Source: Aerococcus viridans
GTDB taxonomy: Bacteria; Bacillota; Bacilli; Lactobacillales; Aerococcaceae
Direction of reading: 5' to 3'
Length of the DNA stretch: 64,000 nucleotides
Assembly (NCBI RefSeq): GCF_002083135.2
Contig: NZ_NBTM02000001.1
Coordinates: 1,922,001 to 1,986,000, forward strand
Below are positions 47,327-55,721 of the stretch, piece by piece. The notes under the pieces are model-generated. The model worked only from the letters and a program-made list of their open reading frames with translations. It did no database searches and was not told the origin of the DNA. Every line of letters begins with the position of its first letter. Positions within the stretch are counted from its first letter, which is position 1. The position numbers and the translations under genes were made by a program.

Positions 47327-47893
47327 TTACTCCAGCATAGCCATTAGCTCATCTTCAACGGCATTCAATACACTGATTTTTGTTTCTTTGGTGCTTTCCC
47401 AATCATCACTAGTCAATATAGCGTTAATATCCTTTTCGGTTAAATCTAGGCTAGTCACTTCATTATCCGCTTGCTGCTGCTTTTCTGCCCTTTTATGCTG
47501 GTCAATATAGTAGTCGATTTCTTGTATTTCATTATAAACCATAACCTCATAATCGCTTAAATACTCGTGTTTTAAAAGGTTTTTAAGTGTTGGGTAGTCA
47601 AAAGTGTAGGCAACATCTCTTGAAATAGCTTATAACGCAATCTAAGGGCATTTATTTTGCCTGTCTAATGATTCTTGATTTAATACCAAACGAATGACAA
47701 ACCGCTCAATATTCATAGCGTGAGTATAATCATCAATTGAAAACCCATACTGTGAGGTGCCAGTAAATGATTGCATACTATACGCATATAATTGCGATTT
47801 AAGGCGTTTTGTTTCTGGTCGCATAATCTTATACGGCAAAGCCATATGCTATCTAATATGATACTTAATCTCTTTGTCAGTTGCACTCTCCAT
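47327..47893 (-). pseudogene. Hypothetical gene broken by a stop and two frameshifts
   Basis: An AAGGAGGG site precedes ATG 47893, giving MESATDKEIKYHIR and then TAG. In frame after it comes HMALPYKIMRPETKRLKSQL ... NQESLDRQN, which stops at 47642. A +1 shift gives ALRLRYKLFQEML; a second shift gives YTFDYPTLKNLLKHEYLSDY, which joins EVMVYNEIQEIDYYIDQ and runs to LMAMLE at 47327. All pieces look coding and adjoin, so one gene of about 185 codons has decayed. The family is not recognised; a phage or mobilome protein is likely. Confidence 0.65.
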
Positions 47894-47923
47894 GACTAAC
47901 CCTCCTTATTATCTGCTCGTATA

Positions 47924-48094
47924 TTATTCTTTGGTTTCTTCAAAATAATGTTCATACATCAGTAAGCAAACTTGTGTCATTAGTCTATTAAATTCTTTTC
48001 TAGTGATTCCCACCATTTCGCAATAATCATCGTATTTCATGAGTTTATTCGTGTATGCACTCCATACGGGCGCGTTTAAGTATTTTAAGTGCTT
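47924..48094 (-). pseudogene. 5'-truncated small gene crossing the right repeat
   Basis: The frame from 48094 to the TAA at 47924 reads HLKYLNAPVWSAYTNKLMKY then DDYCEMVGITRKEF and on to HYFEETKE. Text upstream of the first ATG (48040) still looks coding (LNAPVWSAYT), and no ribosome site precedes that ATG. The open frame begins inside the 68-bp repeat, so its 5' end was probably lost at the integration junction. It lies 31 bases before the decayed gene at 47893. Confidence 0.5.
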
Positions 48095-48135
48095 TCAAAG
48101 CATGCTATAAACGCTGGTATAACAAAGTTTTTAAA
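48068..48135. repeat. Right diverged repeat of the tRNA-Arg flank
   Basis: 68 bases starting GGGCG, about 72% identical to 45601-45668. The matched GGGCG is the last stem part of the tRNA gene. Confidence 0.65.
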
Positions 48136-48378
48136 TTTTTACTTTCATCTTAAGGCAAAAAATGGTGCACAAATTGGGAAACTTGTGGGGCAACTTTTTG
48201 GACATTCACGATACATGAGCAAGGGAAAATATCGCTCACCCTGCATTCAAGAAATGAAATCAATTTTAACTTTTTACAATCATAATATGAGCAGCTGCTA
48301 CTTTAACAGGTAGTGGCTTTTTTGTTGTTTATACCTCCTCACACACTTCCTTTCATTATATTCTATAAATTTAGAGAC
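48136..48378. other. Gap with possible integrase remnant
   Basis: A short plus-strand frame (KMVHKLGNLWGNFLDIHD) could be the tail of a phage-type protein but is too short to identify. Nothing else is seen. Confidence 0.3.
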
Positions 48379-48405
48379 AAAAAAATCGGGATTTAGTCCC
48401 GATTT
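48379..48405 (-). terminator. LysM gene terminator
   Basis: Minus-strand AAATCGGGA-CTAAA-TCCCGATTT then TTTTG. Confidence 0.85.
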
Positions 48406-48429
48406 CTTTGTTTATTATTTATCTTTAGA

Positions 48430-49275
48430 TTAGAAGAATACGTTTGTCACGCCATCACCTGAGGCACGGAATGATTCAGCTGATGTAGTTGCACCGTTAG
48501 TTAATACATCGTTAACAGCTTGGTAAGTTTCTTCTGATACAGTAGCGCTAGCTGCCATACCATTTGAAACAACTTCAAATTGACCAGATGCGTTAACTAC
48601 TGCTGATAATGAAGTGCCACCCCAGTTACCTGAGTTTGCACGGTTAAGGATTACAGAGAATACTGCTGCTTTTTCAGAGTAGCTTGGACCAGCTTCAGTT
48701 TCTACTACTTGTAATACTTGGTAAGGGATTTCTTCTGCTGCTGAGTATGAAGAAGTTGAAGATGTTTCTTCAGTTGTCGTTTCTTCTTCTGCTTCATATG
48801 AAGTCGCTTCTACTGTTGCTGTTTCTTCTTCTGCTTCATATGCTACTGGTTCAACAGTTGTTTCTTCTGCTACTTCTTCAGTTTCAGTTTTTTCAACTGT
48901 TTCTTCTTCTACTTTATAAGTCTCTTTTTTCTCGTTAGCATCTTCTACTACAACTTCATCTACTTCACCTTCATCATTTTTAGTGAACGAAATAGAGTTA
49001 GATGGGAAGATTAAATCAGCATTTTCAATTTCGTTGATTTGAACTAAAGTGTTCACATTTACACCTGCAGCGTTAGCAATCACTGATAAAGTGTCACCGT
49101 ATACGACAGTGTATTCAGATGTTGATTCATCAACTGCTTCCATATCAGCTGAAACTTCTTCAACGCTACGCGCTGTCCATTCCGCTGCTTTCGCTTCTTC
49201 AGTGTTAAATCCTGCTGTCGCAAATAGTGCTGACAATGCAAAAGTTGTTCCTAAAATCGTTTTGTTAAATTTCAT
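48430..49275 (-). CDS. Secreted LysM protein with SleB-like hydrolase domain
   Basis: A 281-residue exported wall protein. A signal peptide with AKA-A cleavage is at residues 1-31. One LysM domain (about 54-98: YTVVYGDTLSVIANAAGVNV) binds peptidoglycan. An acidic Glu/Thr/Val-rich linker (about 105-180) contains imperfect repeats of YEAEEET. The C-terminal domain (about 185-281: ETEAGPSYSEKAAVFSVILNR ... GQFEVV) resembles the SleB/CwlJ cell-wall hydrolase domain, with the first Glu of ETEAG as likely catalytic residue. A role in wall turnover or resuscitation is inferred. Confidence 0.82.
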   Translation of the reverse strand: MKFNKTILGTTFALSALFATAGFNTEEAKAAEWTARSVEEVSADMEAVDESTSEYTVVYGDTLSVIANAAGVNVNTLVQINEIENADLIFPSNSISFTKNDEGEVDEVVVEDANEKKETYKVEEETVEKTETEEVAEETTVEPVAYEAEEETATVEATSYEAEEETTTEETSSTSSYSAAEEIPYQVLQVVETEAGPSYSEKAAVFSVILNRANSGNWGGTSLSAVVNASGQFEVVSNGMAASATVSEETYQAVNDVLTNGATTSAESFRASGDGVTNVFF

Positions 49276-49318
49276 GTTAAGTAAAACTCCTTATTTGTTT
49301 AGCTATTGCTAAGTTGTT

Positions 49319-49347
49319 TATTTAGCCACTGTTTCGACTACATGCAA
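49319..49347 (-). promoter_or_regulatory. LysM gene promoter candidate
   Basis: Minus-strand TTGCAT (49347-49342), 17-base spacer, TAAATA (49324-49319), 44 bases before the start. From 49348 to 49660 I see no gene; the stretch is AT-rich. Confidence 0.5.
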
Positions 49348-49660
49348 TATACTACACGGTGTGGATTCAAAAAGAAACCCTATAAACCCATTCGTTAAGG
49401 GGCTTTAAATGGACTGAAATGTTTTGTAATTTTTAATATTTACGTCTCAATTATTACAAATCACCACATTCCCAGTCTAACAACATTTATAACACTTACA
49501 TTATTTCTTGCATATTTTAATAAGTTATATTTATGACATTGTATGTAATAATCATTTTTTGAAAAATAGGTATATTTCACCACGCTAAAAGTCTATATAT
49601 CAGCATTTTCACCCCCATATTTCGAAGATTCAATATAAAAATCAACCCCACTGACAATAA

Positions 49661-49710
49661 AAAAAGGCCCCAGAATTACAGCATACTTGCTGTACTCCCT
49701 GAGGCCTTTC
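49661..49710 (-). terminator. rimP-rbfA operon terminator
   Basis: A long minus-strand stem AAAGGCCTCAGGGAGTACAG ... CTGTAATTCTGGGGCCTTT with seven T after it, just past rbfA. Confidence 0.88.
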
Positions 49711-49725
49711 TTCAAATTAATCGAC

Positions 49726-50112
49726 TTATTTATCTGACTCAGCGTCAGACATGCTATCAAAATCATCTTTTTTGTTTAATTGTGCTAGCAATTGATCGAT
49801 ATGGTTACCATATTCAATTGAACGGTCCCGTTCAAAGAATATTTCTGGTGTTTTATAGATATTTAGGCGTTTACCAATCTCAGAACGAACTAAACCACTA
49901 GATTTTTCCAAACCTTTTTGCGCTTTTTCACGTTCACTGGCTAATTCACTCAATGTAGTGTAGAAAATAGTTGCTTGTTGTAAGTCACCAGTAACTGCTA
50001 CATCAGTAATTGTAACACCTTCAACGCGAGGGTCTTTGACAGTCTTTCTCAAGATGTCATTGACGTCGCGAAGGATCTCTTGACTTACACGTTCAGCTCT
50101 AAATTTTGCCAT
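49726..50112 (-). CDS. rbfA: Ribosome-binding factor A
   Basis: A 128-residue 30S maturation factor with a KH-like fold. RAERVSQEILRDVNDIL at the N-terminus and DPRVEGVTITDVAVTGDLQQATIFYT (about 28-54) are family hallmarks. It is last in the operon, 12 bases after infB; truB and ribF, which often follow, are absent here because a terminator comes next. Confidence 0.97.
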   Translation of the reverse strand: MAKFRAERVSQEILRDVNDILRKTVKDPRVEGVTITDVAVTGDLQQATIFYTTLSELASEREKAQKGLEKSSGLVRSEIGKRLNIYKTPEIFFERDRSIEYGNHIDQLLAQLNKKDDFDSMSDAESDK

Positions 50113-50124
50113 TGTGCATCACCT

Positions 50125-52386
50125 CTATTTTTTCTTCACTTCAACCATACGGTATGCTTCAATTTCGTCATCTACTTTAATATCGTTGTAGTTTTCAATT
50201 GTTAGACCTAGTTCGAATCCACGAGATACTTCTTTCACATCATCTTTAAAGCGACGTAACGATCCTAATTGTCCATCATAGATGACAATTGAATCACGGA
50301 TGATACGAACTTGTGAGTTACGGTAGATTGTTCCATCTAATACGTAACCACCAACAATTGTACCTACTTTAGATACATTGTAAGTTTCACGAACTTGTAC
50401 AGTACCAGTTACTTCTTCAACGAATTCTGGGTCTAACATACCTGTCATCGCTGATTCTACGTCATTAATTGCATCGTATATGATGTTGTATAGACGTACT
50501 TCTACTTCATCAGCATCTGCTTGTAATTTAGCTTGTGGTGTAGGACGCACGTTGAAACCAATGATTAAGGCTTGTGATGCTTGACCTAAAGTAATATCAC
50601 TCTCGTTGATTGCACCTACAGCTTGGTGGACGATGTTTACTTTAACACCTTCAACTTCGATTTTCTTCAAGCTTCCAGCTAAGGCTTCAACAGAACCTTG
50701 AACATCCCCTTTGATAATGACATTAACTGATTTCAATTCGCCTTCTTGTAGCGTTTCAAATAAGTTGTCTAAGGTTACAGCATGGTTTGCTTGACGACGT
50801 TCTTGTAAGGCACGGCTCGCACGCTCTTCACCGACAGCACGGGCTGTTCTTTCGTCATCAAAGGCTACAAAGCGGTCACCAGCTTGTGGTGATTCTTGTA
50901 GACCAGTGATTTCAACTGGCGTTGATGGGCCAGCTTGCTTGATACGACGACCAGTATCGTTAGTCATTACACGGACACGTCCATGTGTATCACCAACAAC
51001 GATTGGGTCCCCAACACGTAATGTACCTTCTTGGACTAATAATGTCGCAATAGCACCTTTAGATGGGTCAAGACGCGCTTCGATTACAGAACCTAAAGCT
51101 AAACGGTTTGGTACAGCTTTATATTCTTCTACGTCTGCAACTAATAAGATCATTTCTAGTAAGTCACTTACATTTTGACCAAATTTAGCTGAGATATTTA
51201 CGAAGATTGTGTCCCCGCCCCACTCTTCAGAAATTAGGCCATATTCAGTTAACTCTTGCATTACTCGATCAGGATTAGCTGTTGGTTTATCGATTTTGTT
51301 TACTGCAACGATAATTGGTACACCCGCTGCTTTGGCATGGTTAATCGCCTCAACAGTTTGTGGCATTACTCCATCATCTGCTGCTACTACAAGGATAACG
51401 ATATCCGTTACATCAGCACCACGCGCACGCATTGTCGTGAAGGCCGCATGTCCTGGTGTATCTAGGAAAGTAATTAAACGGTCATTTTCACGTACTTGGT
51501 AGGCACCGATATGTTGTGTGATACCACCCGCTTCGCCGTCTACAACTTGAGCGTTACGTAAGTAGTCAAGTAAAGTTGTTTTACCATGGTCAACGTGCCC
51601 CATGATGGTTACAACTGCTGGACGAGTTTCTAAATCTTCCTCGTCTGCACTCTTAGCTTCTTCAAAGTAATGTTCAAAGTCTGCTTGGTCAACAATAACT
51701 TTCTCTTCAGCTTTTACACCATATTCTTCAAGAATTAACTCGATAGCATCTTTATCTAACGCTTGGTTTTGTGTAGCTGGTACACCCATCAAGAATAGTT
51801 TTTTGATAATCTCAGCTGGCTCACGGTGAATTTTTTTAGCAATATCCGCAACAGTCATACCTTCAGTATATTCCACTTTTTCTGGCAGTGGCTTATTCTT
51901 TCTTGGTGGTACTGGGTTGCCTTGAGGGCGGTTTTGGTCATTGTTAAAACGACCTTTTCTCCCTTTTTTGCCTTTACCTTTAAATCCGCCATTTTTGTTA
52001 TTACTATTATTTTTAAAATTGTTATTTTGATTATTCATATTTTTATTCTCTTTTGCTGGGTTATTGCGATTTTGCGACTTGTTTTGGTGCTGGTTTTGCT
52101 TAGCGTTTACTTTAGCAGGTTCTGATTTAGCTGAATCTTTTTCCGTAGGTTTATTTTCAGCGTTCTTAGCTGGTTGACTTTCAGCTGCTTTCGCTGGCTG
52201 TTTATTGTTGTCTTTCTTACCTACTGATTTATTTGCAAAGCTACTTTTTAGCTTGTTTACTTCGTCATCAGTCATTGATGCCATATGGCTTGAATATTCA
52301 AAACCTGCTTTTTCTGCAATACTCAATAACTCTTTACTTGATACGCCAATTTCCTTAGCAACTTCGTAGACACGTTTTTTTGACAT
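50125..52386 (-). CDS. infB: Translation initiation factor IF-2
   Basis: A 753-residue GTPase that brings initiator tRNA to the 30S subunit. An N-terminal IF2 helix (about 1-50), then a long low-complexity K/N/Q-rich region (about 55-165), a second IF2-N segment (about 175-225), and the G domain with GHVDHGKT (G1), DTPGHAAF (G3) and [11 protein letters not shown] (G4). Domains II-IV with the C-terminal fMet-tRNA-binding part complete it. It lies 80 bases after ylxQ. Confidence 0.98.
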   Translation of the reverse strand: MSKKRVYEVAKEIGVSSKELLSIAEKAGFEYSSHMASMTDDEVNKLKSSFANKSVGKKDNNKQPAKAAESQPAKNAENKPTEKDSAKSEPAKVNAKQNQHQNKSQNRNNPAKENKNMNNQNNNFKNNSNNKNGGFKGKGKKGRKGRFNNDQNRPQGNPVPPRKNKPLPEKVEYTEGMTVADIAKKIHREPAEIIKKLFLMGVPATQNQALDKDAIELILEEYGVKAEEKVIVDQADFEHYFEEAKSADEEDLETRPAVVTIMGHVDHGKTTLLDYLRNAQVVDGEAGGITQHIGAYQVRENDRLITFLDTPGHAAFTTMRARGADVTDIVILVVAADDGVMPQTVEAINHAKAAGVPIIVAVNKIDKPTANPDRVMQELTEYGLISEEWGGDTIFVNISAKFGQNVSDLLEMILLVADVEEYKAVPNRLALGSVIEARLDPSKGAIATLLVQEGTLRVGDPIVVGDTHGRVRVMTNDTGRRIKQAGPSTPVEITGLQESPQAGDRFVAFDDERTARAVGEERASRALQERRQANHAVTLDNLFETLQEGELKSVNVIIKGDVQGSVEALAGSLKKIEVEGVKVNIVHQAVGAINESDITLGQASQALIIGFNVRPTPQAKLQADADEVEVRLYNIIYDAINDVESAMTGMLDPEFVEEVTGTVQVRETYNVSKVGTIVGGYVLDGTIYRNSQVRIIRDSIVIYDGQLGSLRRFKDDVKEVSRGFELGLTIENYNDIKVDDEIEAYRMVEVKKK

Positions 52387-52466
52387 GTCATCACCTTCCT
52401 TATTCTACTAATCTCTCATACTTTTTACTCTCCTATTTGATGTAAAAATATACGTAAAAATCTAAA

Positions 52467-52754
52467 TTATTTTTTAAAGCTTTTCACAAACCCGCGGTCT
52501 AAGAAAGCGACTATCGATCTCTTTTTACCTAAGGCAATTGAAATTTCTTCAGTTGTAAACATCTGAACATATTCCACTTCATAAAAAGCACATTTATTCT
52601 CTATGTTCTTTTTGGTTTGTTCGCTGACATCAGTAGCCATGACCACTAAAACAGCCGTCTCTTGCTGGATAGTTTTCATGACGGTTTCAGTACCTGAAAC
52701 GATTTTACCCGCTGCTTGCGCCAAACCTAACAAATTCAACTTGTTATTGTTCAT
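52467..52754 (-). CDS. ylxQ: L7Ae-like RNA-binding protein YlxQ
   Basis: A 95-residue protein of the L7Ae/L30e family, which bind kink-turn RNA; it sits between ylxR and infB in most Firmicutes. NLLGLAQAAGKIVSGTE and VLVVMATDVSEQTKKNIENKC are characteristic. The ATG at 52754 (MNNNKLN) overlaps the end of ylxR by 11 bases; a TTG two codons earlier is possible. Its exact role is unknown. Confidence 0.92.
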   Translation of the reverse strand: MNNNKLNLLGLAQAAGKIVSGTETVMKTIQQETAVLVVMATDVSEQTKKNIENKCAFYEVEYVQMFTTEEISIALGKKRSIVAFLDRGFVKSFKK

Positions 52755-53043
52755 TTTCAAAAAGCTCTTTTCTGGCTTTTTGATGGGCTACATAAGCTTT
52801 CAATTCACTATAAAAATCATCCGGAATGGATACATTTAAGTGTCTATCTAGCATGTGTTTGTCCCAAGCCTTTTGTACAACTTCAGGATCCAGGGATACA
52901 TATGCACCGCGCCCATTTTTCTTACCTGTCGGGTCAATTTCAACGACACCTTCAGGATTACGAACAATTCTAATTAATTCTTTTTTAGGAAACATTTCAT
53001 TTGTCACAACACATTTTCGCATAGGAATTTTTCGTTGTTTCAT
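52744..53043 (-). CDS. ylxR: YlxR-family nucleic-acid-binding protein
   Basis: A 99-residue protein of the YlxR family (DUF448). The signature KIPMRKCVVTNEMFPKKELIRIVR begins at residue 5, followed by GRGAYVSLDPEVVQKA. Start ATG 53043 with AGGTGGGG; a GTG at 53055 is also open. Located between nusA (18 bases upstream) and ylxQ (overlap). Reported roles in RNA binding or transcription control come from relatives. Confidence 0.93.
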   Translation of the reverse strand: MKQRKIPMRKCVVTNEMFPKKELIRIVRNPEGVVEIDPTGKKNGRGAYVSLDPEVVQKAWDKHMLDRHLNVSIPDDFYSELKAYVAHQKARKELFENEQ

Positions 53044-53061
53044 GTTTAACCCCACCTAATC

Positions 53062-54405
53062 TTAGCCTTCTTGGTTTAAACGCTCTTGTTGGTCTAAATC
53101 TTCTTCACCAATTAATTCTTCATCATCAATAATATCGTTGTCTTCGCCTTCAACATCATCAATTTGATCTTCAATTGCTTCTGGACCAACATTACCTTCT
53201 TCAAGGTCATCCATGGCTAATAAATCTTCTTCATCAATTGAAGTTGATCCTTCTGTAACTGCTTCATATTCTTCAGCAGATTCAATATCTCCAGCTAGAA
53301 TTGGATCAACGTCTTCGTCGACTAATACTTTTTCAGCAAAACGTTCTGCATACTCTTCTGTTTGTATATACGCTTCAAAGTCAGCTTCAGATTTGATATC
53401 AATCTTGTGGTTTGTTAATTTAGCTGCTAAACGCGCATTTTGGCCACGTTTACCAATAGCTAATGACAAGTGGTTTTCTGGTACGACAACCACACATGAC
53501 GTTTCACCTGGTACAAAGTGTACAGATAATACATCGGCTGGGTTTAAGGCATTTGAAATAAAGGTTGCCATGTCGTCTGACCATTGAACGATATCCATGT
53601 TTTCGCCTTTTAATTCGTCTACAATACGTTGTACACGTGAACCGCGAGGTCCAACACAAGTACCTACTGCATCGATGTTCGCGTCGTTAGAAACAACCGC
53701 TACTTTAGAACGGTCACCAGCTTCACGGGCGATGGCTTTAATTTCAACAGTACCGTCGAAAATCTCAGGTACTTCTTGTTCAAATAGACGTTTCAATAGA
53801 CTTGGGTGGCTACGAGAAACATAGACTTGTGGCCCTTTAGTCGTATTCTCAACACGTTCTACGTAAACTTGTACACGCTCGTGTGGTTGGAAGGTTTCAT
53901 TTGGAATTTGACCTTCAGGTGGGATAACAGCTTCGATTTTACCTAAGCTAACATATACATAACGACGGTCTTGACGCTCAACAATACCTGTCAAAATGTC
54001 ATCTTCGTAGTCAATGTACTCGTTATAGGTAATTGAACGTTCTGCTTCACGCACACGTTGCATGATTACTTGTTTTGCTGTTTGAGCAGCAATACGACCA
54101 AAGTCTTTTGGTGTTACTTCAAATTTGATTTTGTCACCAATTTCGTAAGCGTTGTTTAAATCATGGGCATCTTGAAGAGATACTTCAAGTTGTGAATCCA
54201 TAACCAAGTCAACTACTTCTTTTACCGCAAAGACTTTGATAACACCTTTTTTAGCATCGAAGTTTACTTCAACGTTTTGCGCTTGTTGGTAGTTACGTTT
54301 GTAAGCTGATACTAAAGCAGCTTCTAAAGCTTCCAAAATGACTTCTTTTGAAATGCCCTTTTCATCTTCAAGCGCTTCGAAGGCTCTTAACATTTCTTTA
54401 CTCAT
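53062..54405 (-). CDS. nusA: Transcription elongation/termination factor NusA
   Basis: A 447-residue RNA-polymerase-binding factor. NusA N-terminal domain (1-125), S1 domain (about 130-200), two KH domains (about 230-345, with GPRGSRVQRI and AIGKRGQNARLAAKLT) and a very acidic C-terminal tail (about 370-447, with DDLEEGNVGPEAIEDQIDD) that replaces the acidic repeats of other NusA proteins. The tail is longer than in B. subtilis NusA. It lies 30 bases after rimP. Confidence 0.97.
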   Translation of the reverse strand: MSKEMLRAFEALEDEKGISKEVILEALEAALVSAYKRNYQQAQNVEVNFDAKKGVIKVFAVKEVVDLVMDSQLEVSLQDAHDLNNAYEIGDKIKFEVTPKDFGRIAAQTAKQVIMQRVREAERSITYNEYIDYEDDILTGIVERQDRRYVYVSLGKIEAVIPPEGQIPNETFQPHERVQVYVERVENTTKGPQVYVSRSHPSLLKRLFEQEVPEIFDGTVEIKAIAREAGDRSKVAVVSNDANIDAVGTCVGPRGSRVQRIVDELKGENMDIVQWSDDMATFISNALNPADVLSVHFVPGETSCVVVVPENHLSLAIGKRGQNARLAAKLTNHKIDIKSEADFEAYIQTEEYAERFAEKVLVDEDVDPILAGDIESAEEYEAVTEGSTSIDEEDLLAMDDLEEGNVGPEAIEDQIDDVEGEDNDIIDDEELIGEEDLDQQERLNQEG

Positions 54406-54435
54406 CTAAATTCCCTCTTTCAAAAATGATAAATT

Positions 54436-54912
54436 TTAAAATTCAATGGCTAATCTGATTAACGATACATTTGATTTTTCTACAGTGACTGCCACTTTAC
54501 GTGTTTTGTCTTTTGTTTCAACTTCATATGCATCATCTGATACAGAAAGTAGACGGCCTTGAATATTTTTTTGACCATCAATGGCTTGATAGAATGACAA
54601 GAATACCCATTCACCGATTGCAGCTTGCACATCGTCATCATTTTTCAATGGACGTTCTGCACCTGGAGAAGATACTTCAAGGTAATAAGCTTGTGGGATT
54701 GGGTCTGTTTCTAATTGATCAACAGCTTCAGAAATATGTTCACTAACTGTGACACAATCCTCTATTGCGATGCCACCACCTGGTTTATCCACGTAAATTC
54801 TTAGGAACCAAGATTTCCCTTCTTTAACAAATTCGATATCAAACAATATAAAGCCTAAGTCTTCGATTATTGGTTGAACGATTTCTTGCATTTGGTCTGT
54901 TACTTTAGCCAT
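54436..54912 (-). CDS. rimP: Ribosome maturation factor RimP
   Basis: A 158-residue 30S assembly factor. Start ATG 54912 (MAKVTDQMQ) behind GAGGGG; the longer open frame to 54975 crosses a terminator and is not real. Typical YLEVSSPGAERPL (about 80-92) and an N-terminal domain with FVKEGKSWFLRIYVDKPGG. It opens the nusA-infB operon. Confidence 0.96.
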   Translation of the reverse strand: MAKVTDQMQEIVQPIIEDLGFILFDIEFVKEGKSWFLRIYVDKPGGGIAIEDCVTVSEHISEAVDQLETDPIPQAYYLEVSSPGAERPLKNDDDVQAAIGEWVFLSFYQAIDGQKNIQGRLLSVSDDAYEVETKDKTRKVAVTVEKSNVSLIRLAIEF

Positions 54913-54951
54913 ATTTCCCCTCGCTTTTCTTATTTTTACCTTATTACCATG

Positions 54952-54976
54952 AAAAAAGTGAGCGTCACCGCTCACT
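54952..54976 (-). terminator. Terminator between PII-like gene and rimP
   Basis: Minus-strand AGTGAGCG-GTGA-CGCTCACT then TTTTTC. It separates the DUF1538 unit from the rimP operon; a rimP promoter must lie in 54913-54951 or be reached by read-through. Confidence 0.85.
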
Positions 54977-55055
54977 CCACCACTGTCTTCTTTCTACTTA
55001 GACAGTATAACATATGCGAGCTTGATTCGCAATAATTGTTGCTATCAAGCGATTT

Positions 55056-55712
55056 TTACAAGTTCTGAACCAAACCTGTAACTTGGTTAACTGGAATTGA
55101 AAAGACAACACCGCTACCAGGTTGATCTAAGTCCATGGCGGTACGAATGCTTTCAGATACTGGATTGACTTTTTCAGATTCGACTACTAACAGAACGATT
55201 TCTTTTTCTGGTTGAATTTCAATATTGAATAGTTTAGAGATTTCAGTGGTCCCTGTTCCACGACCGTGAAGAATGGTTGCACCTTTAGCGCCTTCTTTAC
55301 GGGCAGCTGCAACAACATCATCCCCTGAATCGCGGTCGACAATTGATACTAACAGTTGATACTCACTCATATTTTCACCTTTTTCTTCAAATGTCCGATT
55401 AAATAAACGACTACCACAAACGCTTGATGTATCTGCTGAGAACAGGATACCCAAGCCTTTCTTGTCTAATTTCATTTTCTCAGTGATTTTTTCGTGAATG
55501 TCACTTTCAAATTCCTTAGGAGCTAATGTAATCATCAATTCTTTCTTAGATTCATCAAGACCCATTAAGTTAAGAAATTTATTAGAAATGGTGCCATCAC
55601 AAAGGACTAAGGTGCCACCACCGGTTCCATGCTCTTTGGCAGTTTTAAGTACTTTTTGCCCAATACCATGGTTTACAATAGCGAAAAACGCCACTGATTC
55701 TACAGTCATCAA
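55056..55712 (-). CDS. Double PII-like signalling protein
   Basis: A 218-residue cytoplasmic protein made of two PII-like (GlnB-fold) halves, about 1-105 and 118-218. Each half has a GTGGGTLVLC or EGAKGATILHGRGTG segment like the PII strand-turn and a C-terminal VV-rich strand. It has no obvious uridylylation Tyr. It starts 9 bases after the DUF1538 gene, an arrangement I know from other Firmicutes, and probably gates or senses for that membrane protein. The ligand is unknown. Confidence 0.75.
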   Translation of the reverse strand: MMTVESVAFFAIVNHGIGQKVLKTAKEHGTGGGTLVLCDGTISNKFLNLMGLDESKKELMITLAPKEFESDIHEKITEKMKLDKKGLGILFSADTSSVCGSRLFNRTFEEKGENMSEYQLLVSIVDRDSGDDVVAAARKEGAKGATILHGRGTGTTEISKLFNIEIQPEKEIVLLVVESEKVNPVSESIRTAMDLDQPGSGVVFSIPVNQVTGLVQNL

Positions 55713-55721
55713 TTAACCCCC

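Noticed and set aside
46988-48040. Toxin-antitoxin pair between abi and LysM genes
   Set aside because: Small same-strand frames suggested it, but one is a reconstructed broken gene and none shows toxin or antitoxin motifs.
48684-48938. Leucine-rich plus-strand frame in the LysM gene
   Set aside because: Produced by the complement of the Glu/Thr-rich linker repeats, not a membrane protein.
53213-53587. 124-codon plus-strand frame over nusA
   Set aside because: Antisense to the acidic NusA tail; serine-rich composition reflects the complement of Glu/Asp codons.
54913-54975. Longer rimP start at 54975
   Set aside because: The extra 21 codons run through a strong terminator stem and lack family similarity; GAGGGG marks ATG 54912.
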